DNA of 64,000 bases from Paraflavitalea devenefica (GTDB lineage Bacteria; Bacteroidota; Bacteroidia; Chitinophagales; Chitinophagaceae), in assembly GCF_011759375.1 (NCBI RefSeq), contig NZ_JAARML010000001.1, positions 1,426,001-1,490,000 on the forward strand, read 5' to 3'. Shown one piece after another: positions 1-9,456 of this stretch (positions are counted from its first letter, which is position 1; each line of letters starts with the position of its first letter). The position numbers and the translations under genes are program-made. Below the pieces are notes generated by a model. The model was not told the origin of the DNA. It saw nothing but the letters and a program-made list of their open reading frames with translations, and made no database searches.

Positions 1-2073
1 CAGCCCCTGTTCTCCTACAAGGGTTTTGAAACAAAGCCCGGTGGTAAGGATGAGCTCATCATTCCCGATGGCGATAAAGTGCTCATCGTGCACCGCGATA
101 AGGAGAAGGAGCAGCAATTCATACAAAAGCTGGAAGCGCTGCATTCCAACTTCATCCGCCCGGAAGGTGGTCAGCAACTGGCGCTTAAAGGCAATGATGT
201 GCTCAAGAACAACTGGTTCTTCCTTTTTGTAGATGCCATGAAGGAAATGAAAGTGCCGGTGTATGGATTTGAGGCGCTGAAGAACTTCCGTTTCAATACG
301 GCCAAGCCGCAAACAAAGATCCACATCAGCAGCAATACCGACTGGTTCGATGCGCGGGTAGACATCCTGTTTGGCGAACAGAAAGTAACCGTGGCCGATG
401 TAAAGAAAGCCCTGGCCAACCGCCAGCAGTTTGTACAACTCAATGATGGCACTCTCGGTATCCTGCCCGAGGAATGGATCAAGAAATACTCCTTGCTCTT
501 CAGGGTAGGGGAAGGCAAGCAAAACCAGTTGCGCCTTTCCAAATACCATATGAGCGTTATTGATGAGCTGTATGACGGCCGCAGTGAAGAAGAACTGGTA
601 TTACGCCTCGAAGAGAAATACGATCAGCTAAAGAGCTTTAACAAGATCAAAGAAATACCGGTACCGGAGCACCTGGCGCATATCCTGCGCCCTTACCAGG
701 AGCATGGCTTTCACTGGCTCAACTACCTGGCCGAGATCGGGTGGGGCGGTATCCTGGCCGATGACATGGGTTTGGGTAAAACCGTACAGGCTTTGTCTTA
801 CATGCATTACTACCGCAAGCACCACGGAAAACTGAAAGCCCTGGTAGTATGTCCTACCACCCTTATGTTCAACTGGGAAAATGAGATCAAGAAATTCACG
901 CCGGAGCTTACCTGGTATATTCACCATGGTGGCGAGCGCACCCGTAATAAAGAGCAGTTTTCCCATGCAGAGGTCATGATCACGACTTACGGAACCCTAC
1001 GCAGTGATATCAAACTGCTGGTGGATATTCCGTTCGACTATGTGATATTGGATGAATCGCAGGCCATTAAAAACCCTGCCAGCAAGGTTACCCGGGCAGC
1101 CTGCCTGCTCAATGCAAAGCACCGTATATGCCTCAGTGGTACTCCACTGCAGAATAATACCTTCGACATCTTTGCACAGATGAACTTTCTCAACCCGGGC
1201 ATGCTGGGCAGCATAGAATTCTTCCGCCAGGAATTTGCTATACCCATTGATAAGTTCGGGGAAGCCGACCGCAAAGACCATTTGCGCAAGTTGCTCTATC
1301 CTTTCATCCTGCGCCGTACTAAAGAACAGGTGGCGAAGGACCTGCCCGATAAAACAGAGACCATCCTCTATTGTGAAATGGACGATGAGCAACGTAATAT
1401 CTATGATGCTTACCGCAATGATTTCAGGGATAAGATACTTGGCACTATCGAGCAGCAGGGCATTCAACGTTCACAGCTCACCATCTTACAGGGGCTTATG
1501 AAACTGCGCCAGATCTGCGATTCGCCGGCCATCCTCAATGAAACAGAAAAGTTCCCCAACCATTCCATCAAGCTGGAAGAGCTGGGACGTGAGATCACAG
1601 AGAACATCAGCGACCACAAAGCGCTCGTATTTTCTCAGTTCCTCGGTATGCTGGCATTGATTAGGGAAAAACTGAAGGAGCTGGAGGTGGACTATGAATA
1701 CTTTGATGGCAGCACTTCTGCTATTGACCGGGAAAAAGCCATCCAGCGTTTTCAGAATGATAAGAACTGCCGGGTATTCCTGATCTCGCTTAAAGCCGGT
1801 GGTGTGGGCTTGAACCTTACCGCGGCCGATTATGTGTACATCGTTGACCCCTGGTGGAACCCCGCTGTGGAACAACAGGCCATTGACCGTACACACCGGA
1901 TTGGTCAAACGAAAAACATCTTTGCCTACCGCATGATCTGTAAGGATACTATTGAAGATAAGATCCTGCAGTTACAGGACAGGAAGCGGTTGCTGGCCAA
2001 AGACCTCATTACAGATGATGAAGGCTTCGTGAAGAGCCTTACCAGGGAAGATGTGGAATACCTGTTCAGCTAA
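1..2073 (+). CDS. SNF2/Swi2-family DEAD-like helicase, C-terminal part (5' end outside window)
   Basis: The reading frame is open from base 1, so the gene begins upstream; 690 residues are visible. These residues carry the two RecA-like lobes of an SNF2 ATPase. Motif I is DDMGLGKT (about residues 251-258), motif II is DESQ (about 351), motif III is LSGTPLQNN (about 378), and motifs V/VI are SLKAGGVGLNL and QQAIDRTHRIGQ near the C-terminus. Proteins of this family use ATP to translocate on duplex DNA and remodel protein-DNA complexes; bacterial members of the RapA/HepA-like group act on transcription complexes, but the specific role here cannot be read from sequence. The end is normal and is followed by a strong intrinsic terminator. 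A GTG in frame at 79 is not the true start because similarity-like sequence continues upstream of it. Confidence 0.93.
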   Translation, partial: QPLFSYKGFETKPGGKDELIIPDGDKVLIVHRDKEKEQQFIQKLEALHSNFIRPEGGQQLALKGNDVLKNNWFFLFVDAMKEMKVPVYGFEALKNFRFNTAKPQTKIHISSNTDWFDARVDILFGEQKVTVADVKKALANRQQFVQLNDGTLGILPEEWIKKYSLLFRVGEGKQNQLRLSKYHMSVIDELYDGRSEEELVLRLEEKYDQLKSFNKIKEIPVPEHLAHILRPYQEHGFHWLNYLAEIGWGGILADDMGLGKTVQALSYMHYYRKHHGKLKALVVCPTTLMFNWENEIKKFTPELTWYIHHGGERTRNKEQFSHAEVMITTYGTLRSDIKLLVDIPFDYVILDESQAIKNPASKVTRAACLLNAKHRICLSGTPLQNNTFDIFAQMNFLNPGMLGSIEFFRQEFAIPIDKFGEADRKDHLRKLLYPFILRRTKEQVAKDLPDKTETILYCEMDDEQRNIYDAYRNDFRDKILGTIEQQGIQRSQLTILQGLMKLRQICDSPAILNETEKFPNHSIKLEELGREITENISDHKALVFSQFLGMLALIREKLKELEVDYEYFDGSTSAIDREKAIQRFQNDKNCRVFLISLKAGGVGLNLTAADYVYIVDPWWNPAVEQQAIDRTHRIGQTKNIFAYRMICKDTIEDKILQLQDRKRLLAKDLITDDEGFVKSLTREDVEYLFS

Positions 2074-2110
2074 TCCTGATATAGGTTATATTTTCAATAT
2101 AAAGTTAACC

Positions 2111-2162
2111 AGAGGTGACGCTTTTCCTTTACGACGTACAGGAAAGGTGTCACCTCTTTTTT
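2111..2162 (+). terminator. Rho-independent terminator after the SNF2 gene
   Basis: AGAGGTGAC at 2111 pairs with GTCACCTCT ending at 2157, with a further internal pairing of TTTCCTTT-like and AGGAAAGG sequence, and a run of T follows immediately. Position 38 bases after the SNF2 stop fits the end of that transcript. Confidence 0.8.
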
Positions 2163-2279
2163 CATTCAAAATATCAATTTTGGACAGGTACCGGCTAATT
2201 TATGCCAGCTTATCTACACAAGTTTAACACGTGCGCAGCGTCTAACCCTTTATATTTCGAACTTTTTTATACAGCCTGC

Positions 2280-5243
2280 ATGAGCAAGATATTGACCCTC
2301 TTGATTTTACTGACCGGATTGGGAACTGCCGCCTTAGCACAGAAGGGGAGTGTAAAAGGTAAGCTCGCCGATTCTACCTATAAGGAGATATTGTCAGAAG
2401 CTACTGTTTCCATATTAGATATCAAGGATTCTTCCGTGGTAGCCTATACCATTTCAAATGCCAAAGGGGAGTTTGAGATCAAAAACCTCGATACGGGTAC
2501 TTTCCGCCTCAGCATTTCCTACCAGGGCTATCAGCCTTTTTTCAAAAGGATCACTATTAAGCCTGATGCGCCAGCCATTGATCTTGCTACTGTATACATG
2601 GACAAAAAGACCACTATGCTTGAAGAGGTGGTAGTGGAAGCGCCGCCTATACAGGTGAAGAAAGATACCATCGAGTTCAGGGCCAATGCCTTTAAAACAA
2701 AACCCAATGCTACTGCCGAAGACCTGTTAAAGAAAGTGCCGGGCGTACAGGTAGATAAGGAAGGCAATGTAAAAGCGCAGGGGGAAGATGTACAGAAAGT
2801 ATATGTAGATGGCAAAGAGTTTTTCGGCAGCGATCCCAAACTGGCTACTAAAAATATTACCGCTGATATGATCGAATCTGTGCAGGTATTTGATGACATG
2901 AGCGATCAGGCCAAGTTTACCCGCATTGACGATGGCAGCCGTTCCAAAACCATTAACATCCGGTTGAAGAAAGATAGACGCAAGGGTTATTTCGGCCGGG
3001 CTGTAGTAGGCGGTGGTTATAGTGAGGAAGACAAGGATTTCCGTTATGACGGCAGCTTTAACTTCAGCCGCTTCAATGGCGATCGTCGTATTTCTATTCT
3101 TGGCCAGGCCAATAACATCAATAAACAAAGCTTCAGCTTCAATGATATTTCAGGTGGTGGCGGTGGTGGTGGCCGCGGCGGCTTCGGTGGTGGTGGATTC
3201 GGCGGAGGCGGCTTTGGCGGCGGAGGTTTTGGAGGAGGTGGATTTGGTGGTGGTGGCCGTGGTGGTGGTGGATTCGGCGCCCTCAGCAGCGGTGCCAGTG
3301 GCGGTATTACCAAAGCATTATCGGGCGGTATCAACTATACCGATAAATGGACGCCCAGGATGGATATCACCGGAAGTTATTTTTATTCCAATACGAATAA
3401 CCATGCCGAGCAAACCATCCGGCGGGTGACCAACTTATCGGATGCGCAGGTGACAGATACCTCTTTCACCCAGAATGAGTACAGCGGCTCCGATACCAAA
3501 AATCAGAACCATCGTTTTAACATCCGGTATGAAGTGGCGATAGATTCCATGAACTCCCTTCTGTATACACCTACCGCTACGATACAGCGTTCGGAAACAT
3601 TTACCAATCAACTTGATTCTATTTACCGGTATTCACCCAAAGCAGGACTTACCTATCTTTCCAATTCTTTTCAAACTACCAACTATAGTGAGCGCGAAAG
3701 TTATAATGTTAATAATAACCTGCTATACCGCAGAAAATTCCTCAAACCCGGCCGCACTTTAACACTGGGATTAAACAATAGCATTAATAACAGTGAAACA
3801 GATGGCCGTGTCCTTTCGCCCATCCTGTCTTATGACATGAGCGGGGATACCATCCAGCAAACCAGGCAGGATTTTATCAGTAACCTAAAAACGAAATCTA
3901 CCAGCACTGTAGTAAGTTCTTCTTATACCGAACCCATCGGGCACAACAAGCTCATTGAATTGAACTATGCTTATACCAATAGCCACAGTACATCCGATAG
4001 AAAGGCTTTTGACCTGAACCCCACGAGTGGTAAGTATGAGGATGTTAACCTGGCACAGACCAACTATTTCGAGAATGACAATATAAAACACCGGACAGGG
4101 GCCAATTTCCGGGTCCAAACTACCAAGTACAACTTTCAGTTGGGCGGTGCTATGGAATTTTCTGAGCTCAACAGCCATACCATACGGCCGTTAACATCAA
4201 AAGACACGACCGTCAAACAAAGCTTTGTAAACTTTCAGCCCATTGCGCGCCTGAACTTTACGTTCTCCCGGACGAAGAACCTGCGCATCTCTTATATGGG
4301 CAGAACCAACCAGCCTACCGTTACCCAGTTGCAGGACGCACCCGACTTCTCCAACCTGTTGCAGGTAACCAATGGTAACCCCTTCCTGAAACAGGAGTAC
4401 AACAACTTTGTGAATGTTAACTATAGCACTTTCAACGTGGCTACTTTCAGGTTCTTTTCTGCCAACCTGAACTTCAACAATACCAGCAACAAGATCGTGA
4501 ACATGGTAGAAAACCTGCCCGACAAGTATAAAGAGATTGATACCGTTCCCGGCGCCCAGTACATCACGCCGGTTAACCTCAACGGCTCTTTCAGCACTTC
4601 TTCCTTTTTAACCCTGGGACTCCCCCTCAAAGGAAAGCTGAAAGGCAGTAACCTGAACTTTAACAGCAATGCTTCTTACAACCGTACTGCGGGTGTGCTC
4701 AATAAGAATAAATACTTTACCAATACACTGGCCATTACCCAAACTGCCGGCATCAACCTTGATATCAAGGGCCTCAATCTTGGTCTGAATGGCAGCTTCA
4801 CCTATAACAACGTGGGCTATTCCGGCAATGTGACCTTCCAGGAGCAGAAGTATTATACGCAGGTGTATTCTGTAGACCTGAGCTATACCTTCCTGAAATC
4901 GCTGGTGTATTCTACTGACTTTGATTATACCATTACCACCGGCCGGGGCGAAGGCTATAACCAGAGCATTCCTTTATGGAACACCAGCCTGGCCATGCAG
5001 ATCTTTAAAAAGAAGAATGGGGAGATCAAAGTATCGGTTAATGACCTGCTGAACCAGAACCAGAGCATTACCCGTACCGTGCAGGACAACTATATACAGG
5101 ATTCCCGCTCCCTGGTGTTGAAACGCTATTTCATGCTCACTTTTACCTACAATCTTAACCGCTCCGGTGGTCCCAACCAGGGCGGACGTGGGGAAGGTGG
5201 TCCCAATATGCCGCGTCAGATCCAGCGTATGATGCGCAATTAA
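2280..5243 (+). CDS. TonB-dependent-receptor-like outer-membrane beta-barrel protein with Gly-rich insertion
   Basis: Predicted 987-residue outer-membrane protein. I chose the ATG at 2280 because it gives a clean signal peptide (MSKILTLLILLTGLGTAALA, cut before QKG); upstream in-frame ATG 2202 would add 26 unlikely residues. A CarboxypepD_reg-like domain follows (about 22-110), then a plug-like segment containing EEVVVEAP, KKVPGVQVDKEG and VDGKEFFG, and then a long beta-rich region ending in an aromatic-containing strand. This is the domain order of the OMP_b-brl_3 family. Residues about 291-336 are almost pure glycine with repeated FGGGG units, absent from the paralogue at 6429; the C-terminus is again Gly/Arg/Met-rich. 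Substrate unknown. A hairpin terminator follows at 5286. The protein shares clear motifs with the receptor at 6429, so they are paralogues. Confidence 0.9.
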   Translation: MSKILTLLILLTGLGTAALAQKGSVKGKLADSTYKEILSEATVSILDIKDSSVVAYTISNAKGEFEIKNLDTGTFRLSISYQGYQPFFKRITIKPDAPAIDLATVYMDKKTTMLEEVVVEAPPIQVKKDTIEFRANAFKTKPNATAEDLLKKVPGVQVDKEGNVKAQGEDVQKVYVDGKEFFGSDPKLATKNITADMIESVQVFDDMSDQAKFTRIDDGSRSKTINIRLKKDRRKGYFGRAVVGGGYSEEDKDFRYDGSFNFSRFNGDRRISILGQANNINKQSFSFNDISGGGGGGGRGGFGGGGFGGGGFGGGGFGGGGFGGGGRGGGGFGALSSGASGGITKALSGGINYTDKWTPRMDITGSYFYSNTNNHAEQTIRRVTNLSDAQVTDTSFTQNEYSGSDTKNQNHRFNIRYEVAIDSMNSLLYTPTATIQRSETFTNQLDSIYRYSPKAGLTYLSNSFQTTNYSERESYNVNNNLLYRRKFLKPGRTLTLGLNNSINNSETDGRVLSPILSYDMSGDTIQQTRQDFISNLKTKSTSTVVSSSYTEPIGHNKLIELNYAYTNSHSTSDRKAFDLNPTSGKYEDVNLAQTNYFENDNIKHRTGANFRVQTTKYNFQLGGAMEFSELNSHTIRPLTSKDTTVKQSFVNFQPIARLNFTFSRTKNLRISYMGRTNQPTVTQLQDAPDFSNLLQVTNGNPFLKQEYNNFVNVNYSTFNVATFRFFSANLNFNNTSNKIVNMVENLPDKYKEIDTVPGAQYITPVNLNGSFSTSSFLTLGLPLKGKLKGSNLNFNSNASYNRTAGVLNKNKYFTNTLAITQTAGINLDIKGLNLGLNGSFTYNNVGYSGNVTFQEQKYYTQVYSVDLSYTFLKSLVYSTDFDYTITTGRGEGYNQSIPLWNTSLAMQIFKKKNGEIKVSVNDLLNQNQSITRTVQDNYIQDSRSLVLKRYFMLTFTYNLNRSGGPNQGGRGEGGPNMPRQIQRMMRN

Positions 5244-5285
5244 AAATTAAACGGGTCTAATCCCCGCCCTTCACAAAGCATAGCA

Positions 5286-5312
5286 GGCCTCCATAAGGAG
5301 GCTTTGTTATTT
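5286..5312 (+). terminator. Intrinsic terminator after the outer-membrane protein
   Basis: GCCTCC-ATAA-GGAGGC stem-loop at 5287-5302 followed by TTTGTTATTTT, 43 bases after the stop codon at 5243. Confidence 0.7.
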
Positions 5313-5328
5313 TATCCAAAAACAAAAA

Positions 5329-5388
5329 CCCCCTGTTGTACACAGGGGGATCAGCACTTACAAGTTGTGGTTTCAGAGGTAAGTACTG
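5329..5388 (-). ncRNA. Minus-strand structured RNA end: stem-loop plus intrinsic terminator
   Basis: Read on the minus strand, a 10-bp stem (5388-5379 with 5361-5352, 17-base loop) is followed by a second hairpin, ACAGGGGG-type arm 5342-5349 pairing with 5329-5336, and a T-rich tail beyond 5328 (complement of AAAAACAAAAA). The first stem is fully paired only as minus-strand RNA: one pair is a G-U wobble there but would be A-C on the plus strand. It lies downstream of the candidate 56-codon gene at 5443-5613, so it could be that gene's 3' end or a separate small RNA. No known RNA family recognised. Confidence 0.45.
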
Positions 5389-5442
5389 AAAAAGTTAGCT
5401 ATGCAAGGTGGAGCTTTTAGCCCACCCTGTAGTATAATAATG

Positions 5443-5613
5443 TTAGCGTTGGTGTAAACGGTACTTCGTAGGGGAATTAGTAATAGGCGACCGGCCTACC
5501 ATTAAAATGCTCAGCAGGCTGCCAAAAAACCGTAAAATGTTGGAAGAAGGGCGGTACATGTCTTTACAAATCTTCGCCCGGTGCGTGTCATAATACATAG
5601 TGTTTTTTTGCAT
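5443..5613 (-). CDS. Candidate small protein, 56 residues, unknown
   Basis: An ATG-initiated ORF of 56 codons begins MQKNTMYYDTHRAKICKDMY and ends in TAA. It has a basic N-terminal half and a short hydrophobic stretch (LRFFGSLLSILMVG). I do not recognise it. Support comes from context: it is followed on the same strand by a paired stem and a clear rho-independent terminator (5388-5329), which no other minus-strand gene nearby would need. Upstream, AACTTTTG resembles the Bacteroidota -7 element with TTG 17 bases before it, about 15-20 bases from the ATG. The alternative is that the region makes only a non-coding RNA. Confidence 0.4.
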   Translation of the reverse strand: MQKNTMYYDTHRAKICKDMYRPSSNILRFFGSLLSILMVGRSPITNSPTKYRLHQR

Positions 5614-5758
5614 GGAATAGTGGATTTTAGAACAAAAGTTTAGGGTTGACCTACACTCAACGCCGCGTTTGTTCTTTTATTGTGTAACCCCCAAAAAAGT
5701 AGATTTCCTATTCCGGGAGCCGGGCAGATTGTCTATTTTTCGGCATTAAATCTGTTCT

Positions 5759-6316
5759 ATGAAAAAGATCTGCCTGCTCCTGTGGCTAGCTGCCTGCAGC
5801 GCCCCCCTTTACGCGCAGGGAGTTTTCAGCACCAAAACCACCGCCGCCCTTCAGAAGGTCATTGAAGACTATCCCAACCGGTTTAAAAATATCATGGGCG
5901 ACCGCCTTTCCGGACATACCCGGGCTACAGACTATAAGTCCCGCATTGAAATAGCCGGCGCCGTTAATTGCATCATTACCCAGTATACCGCCACGCCCCG
6001 GGACCAGTATAGCTGGAGCTGCGAACTGTTCCGGTCTGCCGATTTTGAGCAGGCCAAAACCAGCTTCCATGACCTCTATAACCAGATCTGTAACACGATT
6101 ATAAAAATAGAGGGCGAAAAGCCGTTTATCCTCAACGGTAAATATGAGGCTCCTGACGGTGAAAAAAAGGTTACTACCATACGTTTTGGATTATTGCCTG
6201 CACCAGGCATTGTGCAACAACTGAAAGTAGAACTTACCCTGCATTACAACGATGGCTGGAAAGTCATACTCGTTGTGTACGACCAGGAACGCCAGTATGA
6301 TCTGGCCGTTAATTAG
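5759..6316 (+). CDS. Secreted hypothetical protein
   Basis: A 185-residue protein starting MKKICLLLWLAACSAPLYAQ, a classical signal peptide with predicted cleavage after the AQ or at YAQ-G. The mature part is soluble, with several cysteines (positions in CIITQY, CELF, CNTI) that could form disulfides in the periplasm. No domain is recognised. It lies between two receptor-like genes but is separated from both by more than 100 bases, and the downstream receptor has its own promoter box, so co-transcription is not indicated. Confidence 0.75.
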   Translation: MKKICLLLWLAACSAPLYAQGVFSTKTTAALQKVIEDYPNRFKNIMGDRLSGHTRATDYKSRIEIAGAVNCIITQYTATPRDQYSWSCELFRSADFEQAKTSFHDLYNQICNTIIKIEGEKPFILNGKYEAPDGEKKVTTIRFGLLPAPGIVQQLKVELTLHYNDGWKVILVVYDQERQYDLAVN

Positions 6317-6330
6317 TCCGGGCTTATTTA

Positions 6331-6396
6331 TTAACCTTCATTAACATTAATGCAAGGCTGGTTAACCTGCTTTCATACGGAGTACTAATATTTTCG
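6331..6396 (+). promoter_or_regulatory. 40-bp TTAAC-repeat box and -7 element of the receptor gene
   Basis: A box at 6331-6370 contains TTAAC at 6331, 6341 and 6362 and ends GTTAACCTGC. After exactly 18 bases comes TATTTTCG (6389-6396), a one-mismatch -7 element (TAnnTTTG). The same box, 35 of 40 bases identical and again exactly 18 bases from a perfect -7 element, lies before the GLPGLI gene on the other strand (13093-13028). The phased repeats look like a binding site for an OmpR-family activator overlapping the -33 region; the regulator encoded at 14610 is the natural candidate (inference). Confidence 0.7.
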
Positions 6397-6428
6397 TAGG
6401 CAAATAAACCTTCGAAAATAAAACCGGT

Positions 6429-9245
6429 ATGAAAAAGATCTACCTGCTTCTTGTCATTAGTCTTTGTACCCTCGTTACGCAGGCCCAGAAAAACGGGTCC
6501 ATCAAAGGACTCCTGTATGATACCCTGGCCAAACAGCCGGTGGCTTCTGCTACGATCACGGTGCTGAAAAAGAAAGACTCCGCGCTGGTGACTTTTACTA
6601 TGTCCGACAGCAAGGGCCGTTTTGAGATCACCGGCCTGGCCGACGGGGAATACCGGTTGCTCATCACCCATGTGAACTACCACGGCAGCAGTAAAAGCAT
6701 TACCATCAATGAGGCCGCCAGGGATAAAGACCTGGGCAATGTGGTTATGCGCGATGCGGCGCAGGTGCTCGATGAAGTAGTGGTAACGGCAGAAGCACCA
6801 CCGGTAACGCTTATTGGCGATACCGTGCAGTACAATGCCGGTTCTTTTAAAACGCCCCCCAATGCCAATGTGGAACAACTGCTGAAGAAAATGCCGGGTA
6901 TACAGGTAGAAAAAGACGGCACCATCAAAGCACAAGGGCAGGAAGTAAAACGGGTAATGGTAGACGGGAAGGAGTTTTTTGGCACCGATCCTAAAATAGC
7001 CACCAGGAACCTGCCTTCCGATGCAGTAGATAAGGTACAGGTATACGACAGGACCAGTGATGCCGCCCAGCTCACGGGCTTCGATGATGGCAACAGCGAA
7101 AAGACCATCAACCTCAAACTAAAAAAAGATAAAAAGAAGGGCCTGTTTGGTAAAGCTTCCATAGGTGGTGGCACGGAAGGCCGCTATGAAGGGCGCTTTA
7201 ATGTAAACTCCTTCAAAGGAGCCCGCCAGTTGTCGGTCATCGGCCTGGGCAATAATACCAATGCCGAAGGCTTCTCTTTTATGGACATGCTCAGCTTTTC
7301 CGGTAGTGGCGGCAATGTGACCCGCAGCGGCAATGCCATCAGCATCACCAGTACTGATCCTTCCGTCGCCGGATTTGCCGGTGGCAATAACAACAACAGT
7401 ATCCGTACCATCTGGGGCGGAGGTATCAACTACAACAATATCATTGGCAACAATACCGATTTTACCAGCAACTATTTTTACAACCGCTATAGCCCCAGGA
7501 TAGAAAAAGAAGTAAGGCAACAGAACTTCCTGCCCGATGGGTCAACGCTCGACCGGGTGTCGAACAGCCTCACCAACAATATCAACAACAGCCATAAGCT
7601 CAACCTCAGTGCCGATATAAAACTGGACTCCTTCCACTCCATCAAAATATCACCTTCGTTCGGGTACCAGTCAACGGATAATAGCAACTACAGCGAATAT
7701 GAAACCCGCCGGCAGAACAATTCGCTTACCAACCAGGGTTTCACTAATACACAGTCTGCCAGCGATGGCTATAACTTCCGGAATGATATCTTATTCCGCA
7801 AAAGGTTCCGTACCAAGGGAAGAACGTTCTCCCTCAGCCTGCAAACGAACCTCAATGCCAGCGACGGGGAAGGGACGCAGCTATCGGTCAATAAATTCTT
7901 CAATCCCGATGGCAGCCCGCTCAGCACCGATTCCATTGATCAGCGCAACAGCAATGCCAGCGACCTTCGCAGTTATAATGTGAGGGCAGTATACACAGAG
8001 CCTGTGGTTAAAAACTCGCTGCTGGAATTCAGCGTGAGCAATAGCCTCAGCAAAAGTACTTCGGAGAAGACCACCTGGGATTATAATAAAGTAAACGGAA
8101 AATATGATGAAGTCAATGAGGAGCTTACCAATAATTATGAGAATACCTACGGCTATACCAATGCCGGGATCAGGTGGCGCAGCCAGTTCAAAAAATGGAA
8201 CTTTGCAGTAGGGGCCAACTGGCAAAAGGCCAACCTGGAAGGCACCATCATTGCCGGCACCAAGGATAGCCTCATTAGTCAAACCTTTTACAATATTCTG
8301 CCCACGGCCCGCTTCCAGTATAATTTCACCCGATTCAAAAATCTGCAGATCAACTACAATGCTTCTACCAATCAGCCATCCATGACACAGTTGTCGCCGG
8401 TGCCCGATATCAGCAACCCGCTCAACATCAGGGATGGTAATCCCGATCTGCAACAGGAATACACCCATATGGCCACCATCAACTTCATGTCGGTAAATCC
8501 TTTTAAGAACAAAAACCTGTTTGCTTTCTTCAACATACGGCATACCAACAACAAGATCGTTAATTATGATACCATCAATGCGTTGGGGGTTAAACGTTCC
8601 CGCCCGGTGAATGTAGATGGTGTGTACAATATCTCAGGTTCTGTAAGCGTGGGGCTGCCGGTGCGTTTCCTGAAGGGAACCGTCAACATTGCCTCCAACC
8701 TTGGCTATGACAAGAACAAGCAATTTGTCAATAGTGTAGGCAATACCATCAAAACCCTTACCCTGGGGCCTGTATTACGTCTTGATATGAGCCCCACCGA
8801 TAAATTTGATGTTTCGATCAATGCAGGGATCAATTACAACAAGAGCAAATATTCCCTGCAAACAAATATGGATGCAGAATACTTCTCCCAGAATTATGGC
8901 GCTGATGTAAACTGGCAGTTGCCGGCGAGCTTTTACTTTAGCACTGAATTTACCTATACTATCAACAACAGGCTGACGGATGGCTTTAACCTGCGGGTGC
9001 CCTTATGGAATGCTTCCATCAGCAAACAATTCCTGCGGTATAACCGCGGTGAACTGAAACTGTCTGCTTTCGACCTGCTCAATGAAAATGTAAACGTGAG
9101 CCGCAGCAGTAACCAGAGCTATATTGAGGACAGCCGCATTAAAACCTTACAACGTTATTTCATGCTCAGCTTCACTTACAGCCTCAGCAAAATGGGCCTG
9201 GGTCCTGCTGGAGGAGGAGGTGGCCCCATACGGATCATGAGATAG
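6429..9245 (+). CDS. TonB-dependent-receptor-like outer-membrane beta-barrel protein
   Basis: A 938-residue paralogue of the protein at 2280. Signal peptide MKKIYLLLVISLCTLVTQAQ, CarboxypepD_reg-like domain (about 24-110, with SIKGLLYD and DSKGRFEITGL), plug-like segment (DEVVVTAEAPP, KKMPGIQVEKDG, VDGKEFFGTDP), then a long barrel with many Asn/Tyr-rich strands and a C-terminal RYFMLSFTYSLS. The region corresponding to the Gly-rich insertion of the paralogue is a Ser/Gly/Asn-rich loop instead. It probably sits in the outer membrane; its ligand is unknown. The upstream TTAAC box links its expression to the GLPGLI gene at 12196, and GLPGLI proteins commonly neighbour this receptor type in Bacteroidota. 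Confidence 0.9.
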   Translation: MKKIYLLLVISLCTLVTQAQKNGSIKGLLYDTLAKQPVASATITVLKKKDSALVTFTMSDSKGRFEITGLADGEYRLLITHVNYHGSSKSITINEAARDKDLGNVVMRDAAQVLDEVVVTAEAPPVTLIGDTVQYNAGSFKTPPNANVEQLLKKMPGIQVEKDGTIKAQGQEVKRVMVDGKEFFGTDPKIATRNLPSDAVDKVQVYDRTSDAAQLTGFDDGNSEKTINLKLKKDKKKGLFGKASIGGGTEGRYEGRFNVNSFKGARQLSVIGLGNNTNAEGFSFMDMLSFSGSGGNVTRSGNAISITSTDPSVAGFAGGNNNNSIRTIWGGGINYNNIIGNNTDFTSNYFYNRYSPRIEKEVRQQNFLPDGSTLDRVSNSLTNNINNSHKLNLSADIKLDSFHSIKISPSFGYQSTDNSNYSEYETRRQNNSLTNQGFTNTQSASDGYNFRNDILFRKRFRTKGRTFSLSLQTNLNASDGEGTQLSVNKFFNPDGSPLSTDSIDQRNSNASDLRSYNVRAVYTEPVVKNSLLEFSVSNSLSKSTSEKTTWDYNKVNGKYDEVNEELTNNYENTYGYTNAGIRWRSQFKKWNFAVGANWQKANLEGTIIAGTKDSLISQTFYNILPTARFQYNFTRFKNLQINYNASTNQPSMTQLSPVPDISNPLNIRDGNPDLQQEYTHMATINFMSVNPFKNKNLFAFFNIRHTNNKIVNYDTINALGVKRSRPVNVDGVYNISGSVSVGLPVRFLKGTVNIASNLGYDKNKQFVNSVGNTIKTLTLGPVLRLDMSPTDKFDVSINAGINYNKSKYSLQTNMDAEYFSQNYGADVNWQLPASFYFSTEFTYTINNRLTDGFNLRVPLWNASISKQFLRYNRGELKLSAFDLLNENVNVSRSSNQSYIEDSRIKTLQRYFMLSFTYSLSKMGLGPAGGGGGPIRIMR

Positions 9246-9294
9246 CGCTCACTAAAAAATGAGCAGTCTTCCGCTCCATGGGTGGGCCTTATTT

Positions 9295-9325
9295 TTTGCC
9301 ATCTAGCCAAACAGTAATATTTTTG
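9295..9325 (+). promoter_or_regulatory. Promoter of the TPP-riboswitch operon
   Basis: A -33 element TTTG (9295-9298), a 19-base spacer and a perfect -7 element TATTTTTG (9318-9325) match the Bacteroidota sigma-ABfr consensus. Transcription would begin about 9331, just before the P1 stem of the riboswitch. Confidence 0.75.
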
Positions 9326-9334
9326 AAATACTTA

Positions 9335-9421
9335 TTGCATCGGGGTGTCCCGCAGCCACACTGCGGGACTGAGATTATACCCGGGAACCTGATCTGGTTA
9401 ATGCCAGCGGAGGAAATGCAA
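9335..9421 (+). promoter_or_regulatory. TPP (thiamine pyrophosphate) riboswitch, THI element
   Basis: P1 is formed by TTGCAT (9335) and ATGCAA (ending 9421). The core contains GGGGTGTCC, the near-invariant CTGAGATTATACCC, and the GGAACCTGATCTGGTTAATG and CCAGCGGAGGAAATGCA segments, so all conserved parts of the THI box are present in order. It is followed by a terminator-type expression platform, so high TPP should switch off the downstream genes. Confidence 0.97.
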
Positions 9422-9456
9422 ATGGGCCCGGCGAATATTTTATTAAAATATAAGTG

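Noticed and set aside
3044..3334. Minus-strand ORF with long proline runs (96 codons)
   Set aside because: It is the reverse reading of the glycine repeat in the receptor gene at 2280; no independent support.
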